DNA of 64,000 nt. Origin: Bugula neritina (Eukaryota > Bryozoa > Gymnolaemata > Cheilostomatida > Bugulidae). Shown piece after piece: positions 15,605 to 26,100 of this stretch. Position numbers and translations under genes: made by a program. The DNA is taken from positions 10,348,698-10,412,697 of the forward strand of contig OZ037765.1 of NCBI GenBank assembly GCA_964035545.1, given 5' to 3'. Position 1 is the first letter of the stretch. Each line of letters begins with the position of its first letter. The notes beneath the pieces are model-generated. The model worked only from the letters and a program-made list of their open reading frames with translations, was not told the origin of the DNA and ran no database searches.

Positions 15605-18550
15605 GTAAGCCTTCTCGAATGCAGTCATGGCAGCTTGAAAATGTTCTTCAGAATCCGCCACTAGAGCATTGTCATCAGCATACTGCAACTCAAGGACTGA
15701 TGTCTCTGATGTTAGTGTCTTGGTGCGCAGTCTTTGCAGGTTAAACAGGTCCCCGATACGATAGTTTAGTCCGATGCCTGTAGGAAGCTCTTGTTTCACA
15801 AGGTACATCACAGCAAACAAGTAGATGGAGAACAGCATGGGAGCTATAACACAGCCCTGTTTTACACCAGTTTGCACCCTGAAAGATTCTGATTTTTGGC
15901 CATCGACTAGGATAGATGCTTACATCTGATCATGAAGGAGACGGACCATTGTCACAAACTTCAGGGGACATCCAATCTTTCTAAGTATGGTCCAGAGGGA
16001 TGTTCTGTCCACAGTATCAAAAGCTTTTGTCAGATCAATGAAGGCCATGTACAGGTTCTGGTGCTGTTTTCTACACTTCTCCTAAAATCTGCCTTGCAGC
16101 AAAGATCATTTCCACTGTGCCTCTACCTGGTCGGAAGCCGCACTGAGACTCGGGAAGAATGTTTTCTGTTATGTATGAAAGTCTTGTACATAGAACCCTA
16201 GCTAAGATCTTACCAGCTATCGATAGGAGAAATATGCCTCTGTAGTTACCACAGAGTGTCTTATCACCTTTTTTGAAAATAGTCACCATCAGTGCGTCAC
16301 GTAGATTGTCTGGTATACTCTCAGTTGTTCAGATACGCAAGAGAAGCTTGTGCAGTCTCCTGCTGAGTTCAGAGCCTCCATGTTTGAAAACCTCGGCAGG
16401 TATTCCATCAGCACCAGCAGCTTTCTCACATTTCATCGCTTTTATTGCAGATTTCAATTTTAGAAAAATGACTCTTTTGACATCTGGTCATGGTACTGCA
16501 GCTGAAAGAGCTTCTGCAGAGTTGTATTGTCAACCGTAGAGGTCTGGTTCAGGAGGCACGAAAAATGTTCTTTCCAACATTGCTTGATATCATCCTTATC
16601 CTTGTAAAGTACACCATCCTTGTCCTTGACTGGAGCTAATCCTAGATATGTTGGTTCATACAGCTTCCTGGTTTCTGCAAAAAAACTCTCTGGTCTGGTT
16701 TTGATCTGTTAAGTTCTGCAATTCCATTGCTTTTTCGGTTCACCAGTCATTCTGCATCTTCCGGATACGCCTCTGCACATTTGCTCTCACTGCATGGTAT
16801 GCCTGCTTCTTATCTTTATTCCTGAAGTCATCTTGCCATGCTGAAAATTGTACTTGCTTCTGAGCCAGGAGTTGTTCAATTACATGATCATTTTCATCGA
16901 ACCAGTCCTGGTGGAGTCTCTTTGAGTTACTTAGCACAGCTTTACAAGTCTCGGTGATACAGCTCTTCAGACAGCTCCAATTAATGTCAACATTTGGGTC
17001 CTTGGGGAGGTCTTTCAGTTTTTCGGTAATCTTGGTCTCAGGGTTTTGTCTCACTGCCGGTTGTTGCAGGAGTCTGACATTGAACTGTGGTCGTGGTGTG
17101 TGTTTCACTCGGCGGTATGTGGGCTGAATTGAGAAGCTCAACAAAGCTTTTACAAGTCTGTGGTCTGTCCAGCAGCTGTCTGATGAATCGATAGCCTTCG
17201 TAATCTTCGCATCAGCCAAGTCTCTGCATCTAGTGATTATGTAGTCTATTAGGTGCCAGTGACCAGAACGTGGGTGTCTCCAGGAAGTTTTACGCCTATT
17301 CTTCTGTCTGAACATGGTGTTTGTGATTACAAGTCCAAGTTCTGCACATTTGCTGAGAAGCATCAGACCATTTGCATTCACATTACAAATACCGTCCTTG
17401 CAGATAACCCCTTTCCAAGTCTCACTGTCAGTACCAACTCTTGTGTTGAAGTCTCCCAGTAGAACAACCTTGTCAGCAATCGGGATCTGTGACACTGCGT
17501 GATCAAAAGCTGAGTAGAATAGCTCCTTGTCAGCCTGTTCAGCCAAAAGCGTTGGGGCATATGCGCTGACCAGGGTAGCTTTCCTGTTATTTCCCATGTT
17601 TATCTGCAGAGTCACCAGTCGATCAGAGATTCCAACAGGAAAATGATCCATGTGCTTTACTAGTTCATTCTTGACAGCAAAACCAACTTCATATAGCCTG
17701 TGGTCATCTGCCTCCTTTCCTTTCCAATAAGATGTATAGCCGTCACCCACCTCAGCCAACTGACCCTCATCTGCGAGTCTAGTCTCTTGAAGTGCAGCGA
17801 TATCAATGTTCAGTCTTCTGAGTTCACGCGCCACAAATGCAGTACGCCTCTCAGGTCTGTCACTGCTTTTATTGTCCATAAGTGTTCGAACGTTCCATGT
17901 TGCCAATGTCATATGCTGTTTTCTACCGCATGAAGGTGAACCATCTGGATGCGGTATTCAAGCCAGGTTGAGGTTGAACAGACTATGTCTGGGACACATT
18001 TTCTAGTCCCTTCCTGGGATTAAGGTGAGCAGGGCGATCCCTAAAAAGGGCTGCTCAATCATGAAAGCCACTATCGAACATCTCTCCTCCAATCCAAGAG
18101 ATGAGCGACTGATAAGCTTTTATCGCCTATGTGCTAGTTGGGAGCTGAGAACTTCCAGGCTTCACTACCCTGTCCCCGTCGCCACCTTCTAATCGCCATA
18201 GGGCTTTGTAAGTGTTTGCAGTCAGAATGCTGTGCATGGATTAAAGTAGTTCTCATAATGCACTACAGAGAGCCACTGGCTTGGCTTGTCATACCCTGAT
18301 CCAATGGCAAGGATACCTCGACAAATGGAAATATAATAAGTTGCAATAGACAGCTGTTGGTCTGTAAGAGATTCATCCGCCCTTACCAGCTGATGGTATT
18401 GCTGTCGGGATTCCATAGGCCCGAGATGTTTCCTGGTGGATATTGTTTTTAGTTCCCCCAAGTTCTCTAGAAGAGAAGTTGTCGGTTTAGTCGCCGACGG
18501 CTCGACCCAGGCAGCAGGTAGTACTGGATTACATGGTTACCAAGAGCAGG
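15605..18550 (-). mobile_element. LINE, 5' part: endonuclease and reverse transcriptase, degraded
   Basis: Non-LTR retrotransposon on the minus strand. 17912-16740 encodes an APE-type endonuclease (ATWNVRTL, ALQETRLADEG, VVLLGDFNTRVG, GHWHLIDYI, WTDHRLV). It ends at a TGA where TGG-plus-sense codons continue in frame, a simple nonsense change at 16742-16740. RT pieces follow: GNYRGIFLLS and CGFRPGRGT at 16289-16071, then GVKQGCVIAPMLFSIYL and the catalytic YADDNALVA at 15877-15605. About 640 bp beyond 17912 appears to be 5' UTR; its outer edge near 18550 is approximate. Without the nested LTR element the LINE is about 3.8 kb. The clade is not determined. Confidence 0.9.
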
Positions 18551-20230
18551 TTGGTGATCAACCTGATCTGACCTGACCATATGTACTACGTTACTGTTAG
18601 TAACCATATAAATGTGTAAGCGCATGGGTGGCATACAGGTATGTAAATCAATGAGGTGATGTGAGTGGTAAATAGGTTGTATACCATAACAGCTATATGT
18701 GATAAACCCTATTCAACTCTGCTATATAACACTTGGAGATAGTTTAAATAGAGTAAATACTATATAGCCAAAGTAATTAGTGTACAATTTTTTGCTATAA
18801 TATATAGGGTACCCTGTCTAAAGAACCTTTAAATTAAGTGAGTGGTTGGAATAAAAGTATTATTCTAGATAATTCTGCAATATATGTATAGTAATGGTAA
18901 GACTCTAACCATTAGACACAGTTCTTTATTCTGTGTACTGCAAGACAAAAAACTTAGGCTTGCCATTTCTGCTAGCTTTGCTGATTTAAAAGAAGAAAGC
19001 ATCATATTTACATTACAATAGTATGTCAAAAATATGGTGACTATAATTTATTATGATGTTACTAAATTTACTGGATGTATATAATAAATCTAACGCAATT
19101 AAATACAAAATATCTACAGTTGTATGCTAGTATATTTCAATCATACAATTTATAACTTTTAGAAAATGCATTTTTTATTTTTGGTTCACAGTGTATAACA
19201 TGTGTATAAATATACTAATTTGTATCCTCAAAGAAAAATAAAAAAATATTGACACAAGATATGACATAATTTATATTATGATTGTAGCCCTATAAAGATT
19301 TTCCTAGCCGCAAAATAATAATCATAAAATATGGGACGCATACAATTTGCAATTTTTTAAGCAAGTATAAGGCATGAAATGATTGACAAATAGAGTGAAG
19401 AAAAATATCCATGGTAGAAAAAATTTATATTACAATATGTGCATAGCTATATCATTTATGAAGTTATAAATACTTTATGTGGGTATTTGTCAAAATAAAT
19501 GATGCATGGGGTTTAGTGTAATGTGCCGTAAGAGCTATATTTATAGTATTTCGTAGTACCAAAAGTGATTGCAGCTGTAGTTAGTGAAAGTCATTACTAG
19601 TGGTAGTAATAGTAGTAGTAATATATAATTATATACATTATGGTACAACTTAGAATTACCCGCTGAATTGTATTGTGTGATTTGATGTGGTGTAGTGGTA
19701 TTAAATAGGTAAACTGTTGTTATAAGATTTCCGAAAGCTTCAACTAGTAACATCATCTTGATCTAAAAAATAGTTAGAAAAATGGCTGAATAGTGCCAAC
19801 TACTAAAAACACAACTATTCAGGCATGTATTAAATTTTAGATAAGAAATGACATATATCATTACCCACTAGATTAACTGACATAAAAACTCATGCAAGTT
19901 TAAAGTCACCATCCTTGTGATAAAACCCCTGATGGAAGGGCTTTTTGTTAAATTGGGCTAAGGACTTATTCAGATGAGGTACAGGGGCAATTGTGACTGG
20001 ATGCTCTTACTAACATCACCAATGGCCTTTGTCAGGGTTCAGACCCATGACTTACTATGCAAATGCTCTAACCCCTAGACCACGGCTGCTCCCTACTATA
20101 TTAACTGACATGACAGTTTTTAATTGCCTTGCAGTATATTATATTATGAACATGTAACTATCTGTTATAAATTCTAAGTACATTGATTTTAGTTCTTCAT
20201 AAACGTCAACTTACCAGCATGAGCCACTAA
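18551..20230. other. Intergenic, AT-rich
   Basis: Apart from the SINE at 19884-20095 and a short (TAG)n run near 19600-19620, I see no gene or other structured repeat. Confidence 0.5.
19884..20095 (-). mobile_element. tRNA-derived SINE, copy 3, with 16-bp target duplication
   Basis: Full-length minus-strand copy. Its head on the minus strand reads GGAGCAGCCGTGGTCTAGGG, with box-B-like GGGTCTGAACC and the GCATCCAGTCACAATTGC block. The flanking repeats CTAGATTAACTGACAT (19868-19883) and CTATATTAACTGACAT (20096-20111) differ at one base. Confidence 0.88.
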
Positions 20231-20254
20231 AACTCTAGATTTCTGGTGAGTGAT

Positions 20255-22839
20255 TTACCAGGCAGCAGCTTGACTTGCTACTGATATCAACACAGCGGCA
20301 CATGACACTCCAACAATGGCACCGATATACTTGTCTACGGCAGGTGGCGCACAGTTGCTGCCAGTGGTTGAAGCCTCGGATAAACATTTGGTTTTGTTCT
20401 CGTGCACAACTGCCAAAAGATTGTGATTCAATTTCATACAATATTTTTTTTGAGGAAGTGTGTGTGTTTGTGTAGGAACTTTGATGTAAAATAAATACCC
20501 TCTCCTACCGAGAATTGAACCTTAAAATTTGCAAGCTATCGTGCTAACCATTACACTATGGGGGGCTACTGGGGAATTCCAACACCACATTTAAAGTTTT
20601 TTACTTATATAGTACAATAAAATAAGATAATGTAATTCTATACAATATAAATTATAAGTAGTATCACTGAACCAGCTCTGTTATGTACAATTTTTGCTTG
20701 TTTACCTTGACAACCGCAGAGTAGAGACATCTTGTGTATCATATCATCCACCTTTGGGTTTTTTTGTCCACAGCTAATTGGGCCTGCAAAGTGCATGTGT
20801 CCAAAGTCTGCACAAGTTAGGTTTCTAGGCACATTTATTGCTACCAGGCAAAGGCTTCCATAGTAGTTATGGTATGCTTCAGCGCATTTTTTACTGCATT
20901 CTTCACTCATGTAGCATTTCTCCCACGTGTCCCACTCTGTTGTTCACCATTAGAAAATTTTAAATTAGAAATATCTATTTGAAACAGGGATATTTTGTTG
21001 CAGTCGACACATATTATTATTCTGCATTCGATTCAGAAAGTTGAAATTTTTTTTATCAGTCATAATTTTAGATTATAATCTTATGACTCATGTAGCTGGG
21101 AATTTAAAATTGCTCAATACATGTTAATGATAATACATAATATCATAATATATGAGAATCATATTCAACTCTTTGTGCTTAATAATTACTATGTGTTTCT
21201 ACTTTACAAGTTTAGTCATTGGTAGAACTTATGACTATAAATCATATATATATGAGTTCACGTATTGTGTTATGGGTTATGGAAAGCTGAAGTAAACCTT
21301 TTTTCATACGTGAAGACTTAAATGCATTTTTAATTTATTATTAGCTGAACAACATAGTAAAGATTCAAGTTAACTTTATGTAGGTGTTTTTAGCCAGGTT
21401 ATGTAGTTAAATTTAAACACTTTTGACAAACTTGATAACAGCATACTGCTTAAATCATGTAATGTTTGCTAAATAAATACATCAACTTTTTTTTTAATAA
21501 ATGCCACCAGGAAGATAAGTAAAATTTCATTCAAAACAAAAATTGGTTTGCAAGCTTTGGCAATAGTATTTAGCAAATTTTTGTTTTTAAACATTGAGTA
21601 GTTTAGCAGCTGTTGATGTATAGAACTTTTCTTCTCTATTCCATACAGCAGATACTATGCAATAGTCAACAGTTACATACCGTCGAGCTCGGCACTGTAT
21701 TTTCTGCAGTCAGAGTAAAATAGCTCGTTTATCTTGAAAGGTCCGCATTGTTCATAGCTGGCCAATGACGGATGAGGAATACATATTTTTTCAGGAGATG
21801 GCTGAACCTGTTACACAAAGCTATTTTATTACAATACTAATGCTATTTCACTGATGCAGAAAATATAATAGTCAAATGCTTGTGTGTGAGTACTATGGGG
21901 GCTTTGGCAGATATATGACATTTTAGAGATATCAGTAAACTGTACTAGGAAAACTTGTGAATTTCTATGACACTTGAGTTGGGTTGTGAGCTTCCAGTAG
22001 AATATGATGACTGATAAACTTATGGTGGAACTATAGTGAGCTGAAATTTGGCTGTACATTAACCAAATATATCATTACACAAAGATGGTTGTGGTATTTC
22101 AACATTTTCTTTAATCGCGGTGATCATGTAGATTGTAGATGAAGGTTTGCACCTAGATGATAGTATGCTTACCGATTTTAGGCAATCAAGACATGTGTTT
22201 GAAATTTTCGCTGCAAGGCCATTGTCTGCTTCTAAAAAAAATACAATTTAAATCCGACATAATATTGATATAGTTCATCAGCAATACTGCTTTAGTCTAG
22301 TTCAAATTTAAATTTTATTTCTTATTCAATTATATAACTCATTCTTTCACGAAAAGGGTGCGAGATTTTTGTCTAATATTGGCCATGAAATCACAATGCT
22401 GTATTACACTTGAAATTACCGCAGTTAAAAATGTTCAAACTAAAATATAATAGACTCTTTAACAAACACATGGCGCAATGATAGTGACTAAAATATATAA
22501 CATATTATAACTACAGTTGTGGTTATAAAAGAAACCCTTTTTTTTCAAAAAAATAATGGAGTCAGTGCGCCACAACATTACCACATAAGAATTTCTGCAC
22601 TAGAAATACATGCTTTTTCACACCAGCTCTTGAAGTCTGATTTATAGCTGGAGAATTACTCTAAATGTAGCAGTTCAAGCATTAAAGTTTGGATAGACCA
22701 CAGGCCTAACACTTGTTAATACTTTATGTTATATTGCTGTTGCTAGCTTAAATTTCAATACGTATATAGAATAGAATGTTTACTTACGAATATAAGAGCA
22801 GCAGCAGCTTAGTAGAATAAAAAACTTATAAAAAGCCAT
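20255..22839 (-). CDS. Cys-rich secreted or GPI-anchored protein, 207 aa, family unknown
   Basis: I do not recognise the family. Five minus-strand exons with GT-AG borders and consistent phase: 22839-22788, 22231-22173, 21807-21681, 20936-20706 and 20409-20255 (stop TAA). Residues 1-17 (MAFYKFFILLSCCCSYI) look like a signal peptide. The ectodomain, about residues 20-180, has some 15 cysteines, including TCLDCLK, EECSKKC and LLCGCQ, and sequons NLT and NKT. The C-terminus (YIGAIVGVSCAAVLISVASQ) is hydrophobic and ends a few residues later, as in GPI-anchored proteins or a tail-end transmembrane helix. Cysteine spacing vaguely recalls GDNF-receptor-like or Ly6-type surface proteins, but I cannot align it to either. 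No stops or frameshifts interrupt the model, and every exon adds coding-like sequence. Confidence 0.75.
20503..20577 (-). other. tRNA-like sequence, probably a tRNA pseudogene
   Basis: On the minus strand: GCCCCCCATAGTGTAATGG, TTAGCACGATAGCTTGCAAA and GGTTCAATTCTCGG. This gives a box A (TAGTGTAATGGTTAGCAC), a possible anticodon loop around CTTGCAAA and a box B (GGTTCAATTC). The acceptor stem does not close and the anticodon arm is poor, so it is unlikely to be a working tRNA. It lies in the last intron of the 207-aa gene and resembles 41043-41115. Confidence 0.5.
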
Positions 22840-23549
22840 AATATGTATATCTTAAAGAAAAAACTAAATTTTAGTAAAATTTCTAGCTATACATGCACTT
22901 TACAATCATAAATGGTCATACTGAGTTTGATGAATTATTTTCAATTGATTTATTGAGGAAACTATCATCAACACAAATATGGATTGTTTTATTGGCTAAA
23001 TTATGGGGAGGGACATAAAATAAGCACATGATAGGCTAACAGGCGTGAGAACATAAATCATAACTCGATATACGCAGCTGCATCACTACTACTGAATAAT
23101 ATAATTTATTGCGCAATCAAATAATATTGCTCGAAATGCCCTCCAAATTTTTTATTAATTACAGCTAATAGGCTACTGTAGAGGCTATATCAGTAATATT
23201 TTATAGCTATATGGTATATATACACATATTTTTTGCATTTGTGTCTAATGTTTACTTATATTAATGTCATATTAGGTTCCCATATGATCTTTTGCGTCTT
23301 TTCTGTTTATATACTTATCATATTTGAAGCGTTTCTAGGCTTATATTATATGCATATAATAGATAGACTAAATGCTTAGATTGTATATAAATTGGTAATA
23401 TATGGCGCTAATTCTAAGGAATGTTAATATATTCAACTTATTATAAATATAAGAGCTGATAAGAGTTGTTCATACTTCAACATTTATTTGCAGTTTCTTG
23501 CAGTATTTAACATATATTTTTTATAAAAGCCTCCAAATACGCAGCCAAG

Positions 23550-24036
23550 TCCATAGTCATCATTCCTGTGAGAAAACCCCCGATGGAAGGGGTTTTTTTT
23601 AAATCGGGCTAAGGACTCATTCAGATGGAGCACGGGAGCAATTATATGACTAGATGTTCTTCCTAACACCACTAATGGCCTTTGTCAAGCTTGAACCCAT
23701 GACTTAGGTGTAGTATTTGTGTTACAATCACCCATTTGCACAACTCGTTGTTGTTATTATTGTTTACTATAACTTGTTTGTAACACCACGATATTGCAAC
23801 AGGAAGTAACATTCCTTCATATTGTTTCATAATAATGTATGATTGTACACCCCCTATATATAAATGGTTTAGTTTATAGAATAAAACAGTTTATGTTATA
23901 ACAGTACTGCTGTGTGTTGTGTCTACTGTAATAGAACCACGTGCATTGTATATAACGGAAATAATATATACAAAATACATATATAAAATTCGGGCTTACT
24001 AGGCGGCCGCTTTAACCCCTAGACCAAGACTGCTCC
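23550..24036 (-). mobile_element. tRNA-derived SINE, copy 4, split by a 280-bp insertion
   Basis: Minus-strand SINE. Its tail and centre are at about 23550-23707 (CCCCGATGGAAGG, CCTTTGTCAAGCTTGAACCC) and its head resumes at about 23990-24036 (TTTAACCCCTAGACCAAGAC). The tetramer CTTA occurs on both sides of the break. The inserted 23708-23989 has a TATATATAAATGG box and AATAAAA, like a solo LTR of an unidentified family. Confidence 0.75.
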
Positions 24037-25056
24037 TTATATATAAATGTTATACACATAAAATTAATATCATGTAATAAATAATATCTGCCAATAAGTA
24101 GTTTTTCATGCTGTAAACTATGAAATACAGGCTAATGAATTGAAAAGAATCACCAAAATATAAAGACTTTCATTATCTGAATAAGTTGCTTCTCAATTGG
24201 CCCTTTAGACAGATAAGCCAGTTTCAGAAATGTTTGTAATTTTCTAAACTAATGGCACATATATTCACCTTTACAAGCAAATTTTAATTAGACTGCAAAA
24301 TAGATCAGCCTATTGTTGGCCTTCAACATCCACTTTCAAAATGACAAGACTAGTTCAACCGCTCGACTGCTGCACTATAGAAATCTAAATAATGTTCTAG
24401 AGAGAAGATAACTCTCATTTTAACCGGTATAATTGTCATAATCATCGATGGGATTTATATAAACCAAATGAAACACAACATATTGGCAGTTCAACTGGAG
24501 TTGTTTGTTTTATACTACAAATATAGGAAGACAACTCCACCAACTTTTGTTTTGTATATATCAATTTTTCTGCTTTGGTAACAGAAAAAAGGTAATACTG
24601 CATCCATCAGTTAGTTGACCATGTTCTGACATTGACAAAACGAATTTTTGAAATCTTAGTTATGCCTTTATATGTGATAGTTTTTTAATATCTTTTCCTT
24701 CTAATTAATATTATATTATATTGTGTGCTAATATTTTATTGATTAATAGTATTAAAATTATGTAAGTCTTCAATTCATCATGTTGTAGGCATTGTATATG
24801 TGTTGTAGTTTTGACTTTTTTCAAAGAGAACTTATTAAAAGTGAGAGCTCAATTAAAATAGATTTTTCTAATTTTATGCAATCAATCATTGGTGAGACCT
24901 TGTTAAACACTAATACATATATTGTTAAACTAACATATACACACTGTTTTATTTTTTTTTGGTTCTAATAGAATAGAACCCCTCTATTTGAAGCTTTCTC
25001 AAAATCTTCACAATAAATTCCCCATTCGTACTAGTCACTACTCTAGTTATCTTAAA

Positions 25057-25259
25057 GCAGCCGTGGTCTACTGGTTAGAGTGTTTGCTTTGTGAACACTA
25101 AGTCATGGGTTCAACCCCTACAAAGGCCATTGGTGATGTTAGGAAGAGCATCCAGTCATAATTGCTCTTGTGCCTCATCTAGACAAGCCCTTCTAGCCCC
25201 TTCTTATAACAATTAAGTCCCTTTTTATCAGGCATAGGGACTATAAACTTGCGTGCGTT
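25057..25259 (+). mobile_element. tRNA-derived SINE, copy 5, with 18-bp target duplication
   Basis: The best-preserved copy, 203 bp, bounded by the perfect 18-bp repeat TACTCTAGTTATCTTAAA at 25039-25056 and 25260-25277. The head is GCAGCCGTGGTCTACTGGTT, box B is GGGTTCAACCCC, and the central block is GGAAGAGCATCCAGTC. It can serve as the reference for the family here. Confidence 0.93.
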
Positions 25260-25329
25260 TACTCTAGTTATCTTAAATATTTTTGGATTGATACAAATAA
25301 AGCTGTTTATCTAACTGGATGAACTGAAA

Positions 25330-25700
25330 ACACAGGCTGAGCGAAAACTATTAAAAAAAGCTAGCCTTTAGTGACTATTGCAGCTTAGGAAAAGTACTCT
25401 AATTTTTATGAAAGACACTTGTACTTATAACTAGCTAGTTAATATAATATAGGACTGTAATACTTGATTCTGTTTAATCCAATCAACTATCTATATCTTA
25501 TCACTATGTGGTATGAATATAAATAGCAGTAAGCAAACTGTGGCATACTGATTATAGCATTTGAAAGCCCACTTTCTCGCATCCATCTCTCTTAATCAAA
25601 AGTTTGTCCTATTCGGTGACTCTAATGATTGCAAGTATCTTTAAATTTGCTCATTGATTGCACCCTAGCTGAATTTTGACGTTGCAAGCAGTGTAGAACC
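25330..25700 (+). promoter_or_regulatory. P450 A promoter, 5' UTR exon and UTR intron
   Basis: TATA box TATAAATA at 25518-25525. A UTR exon likely ends at 25702 (CAG followed by GTATGT). The UTR intron would end at TTTAAGCAG, 26075-26083, leaving 17 UTR bases before the ATG at 26101. The block about 25330-25555 is repeated at 31980-32212, which marks its extent. TSS and UTR splicing are inferred. Confidence 0.6.
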
Positions 25701-26100
25701 AGGTATGTATTAAATGTAATATTTAACTGCAAGCTTACCAATTAACACGCATGGTGCTTTAAATCTTTTTCCCTTGATGAAATTTTACATTTCCTCACCA
25801 GTATAGTGCTTAGGCTTTTAGTAGGACTATGATATATATATTTTGTGCCCTAGTAATTTCTTTTTCTGTCACACTTATATAAATCTTTGTTAGATGTAAA
25901 ATACTTCTACATCAAATTTGCATCATTGCCAATAGCTCATTGATAGCATTATTAAAGTTTCAGTTTTTCATACATTGGTTAGTACTACCAGCATAAGCAA
26001 ATTAGCAAAATTGTTTTAGCAACTGGTGGGTAAATGAAATAATTTAACAACTTACTATCATTTTTATTATAATCTTTAAGCAGCATTCATCACAGCAGAG

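Larger units (their letters stand above)
22840..25500. other. Intergenic between the 207-aa gene and P450 A
   Basis: AT-rich. It holds the interrupted SINE at 23550-24036 and the SINE at 25057-25259. I see no coding exons or other gene; the 207-aa gene's promoter must lie at its left end, but no clear TATA box stands out. Confidence 0.5.

Noticed and set aside
20503-20577. Functional tRNA gene
   Set aside because: Boxes A and B are present but the acceptor and anticodon stems do not pair; kept only as a tRNA-like pseudogene.
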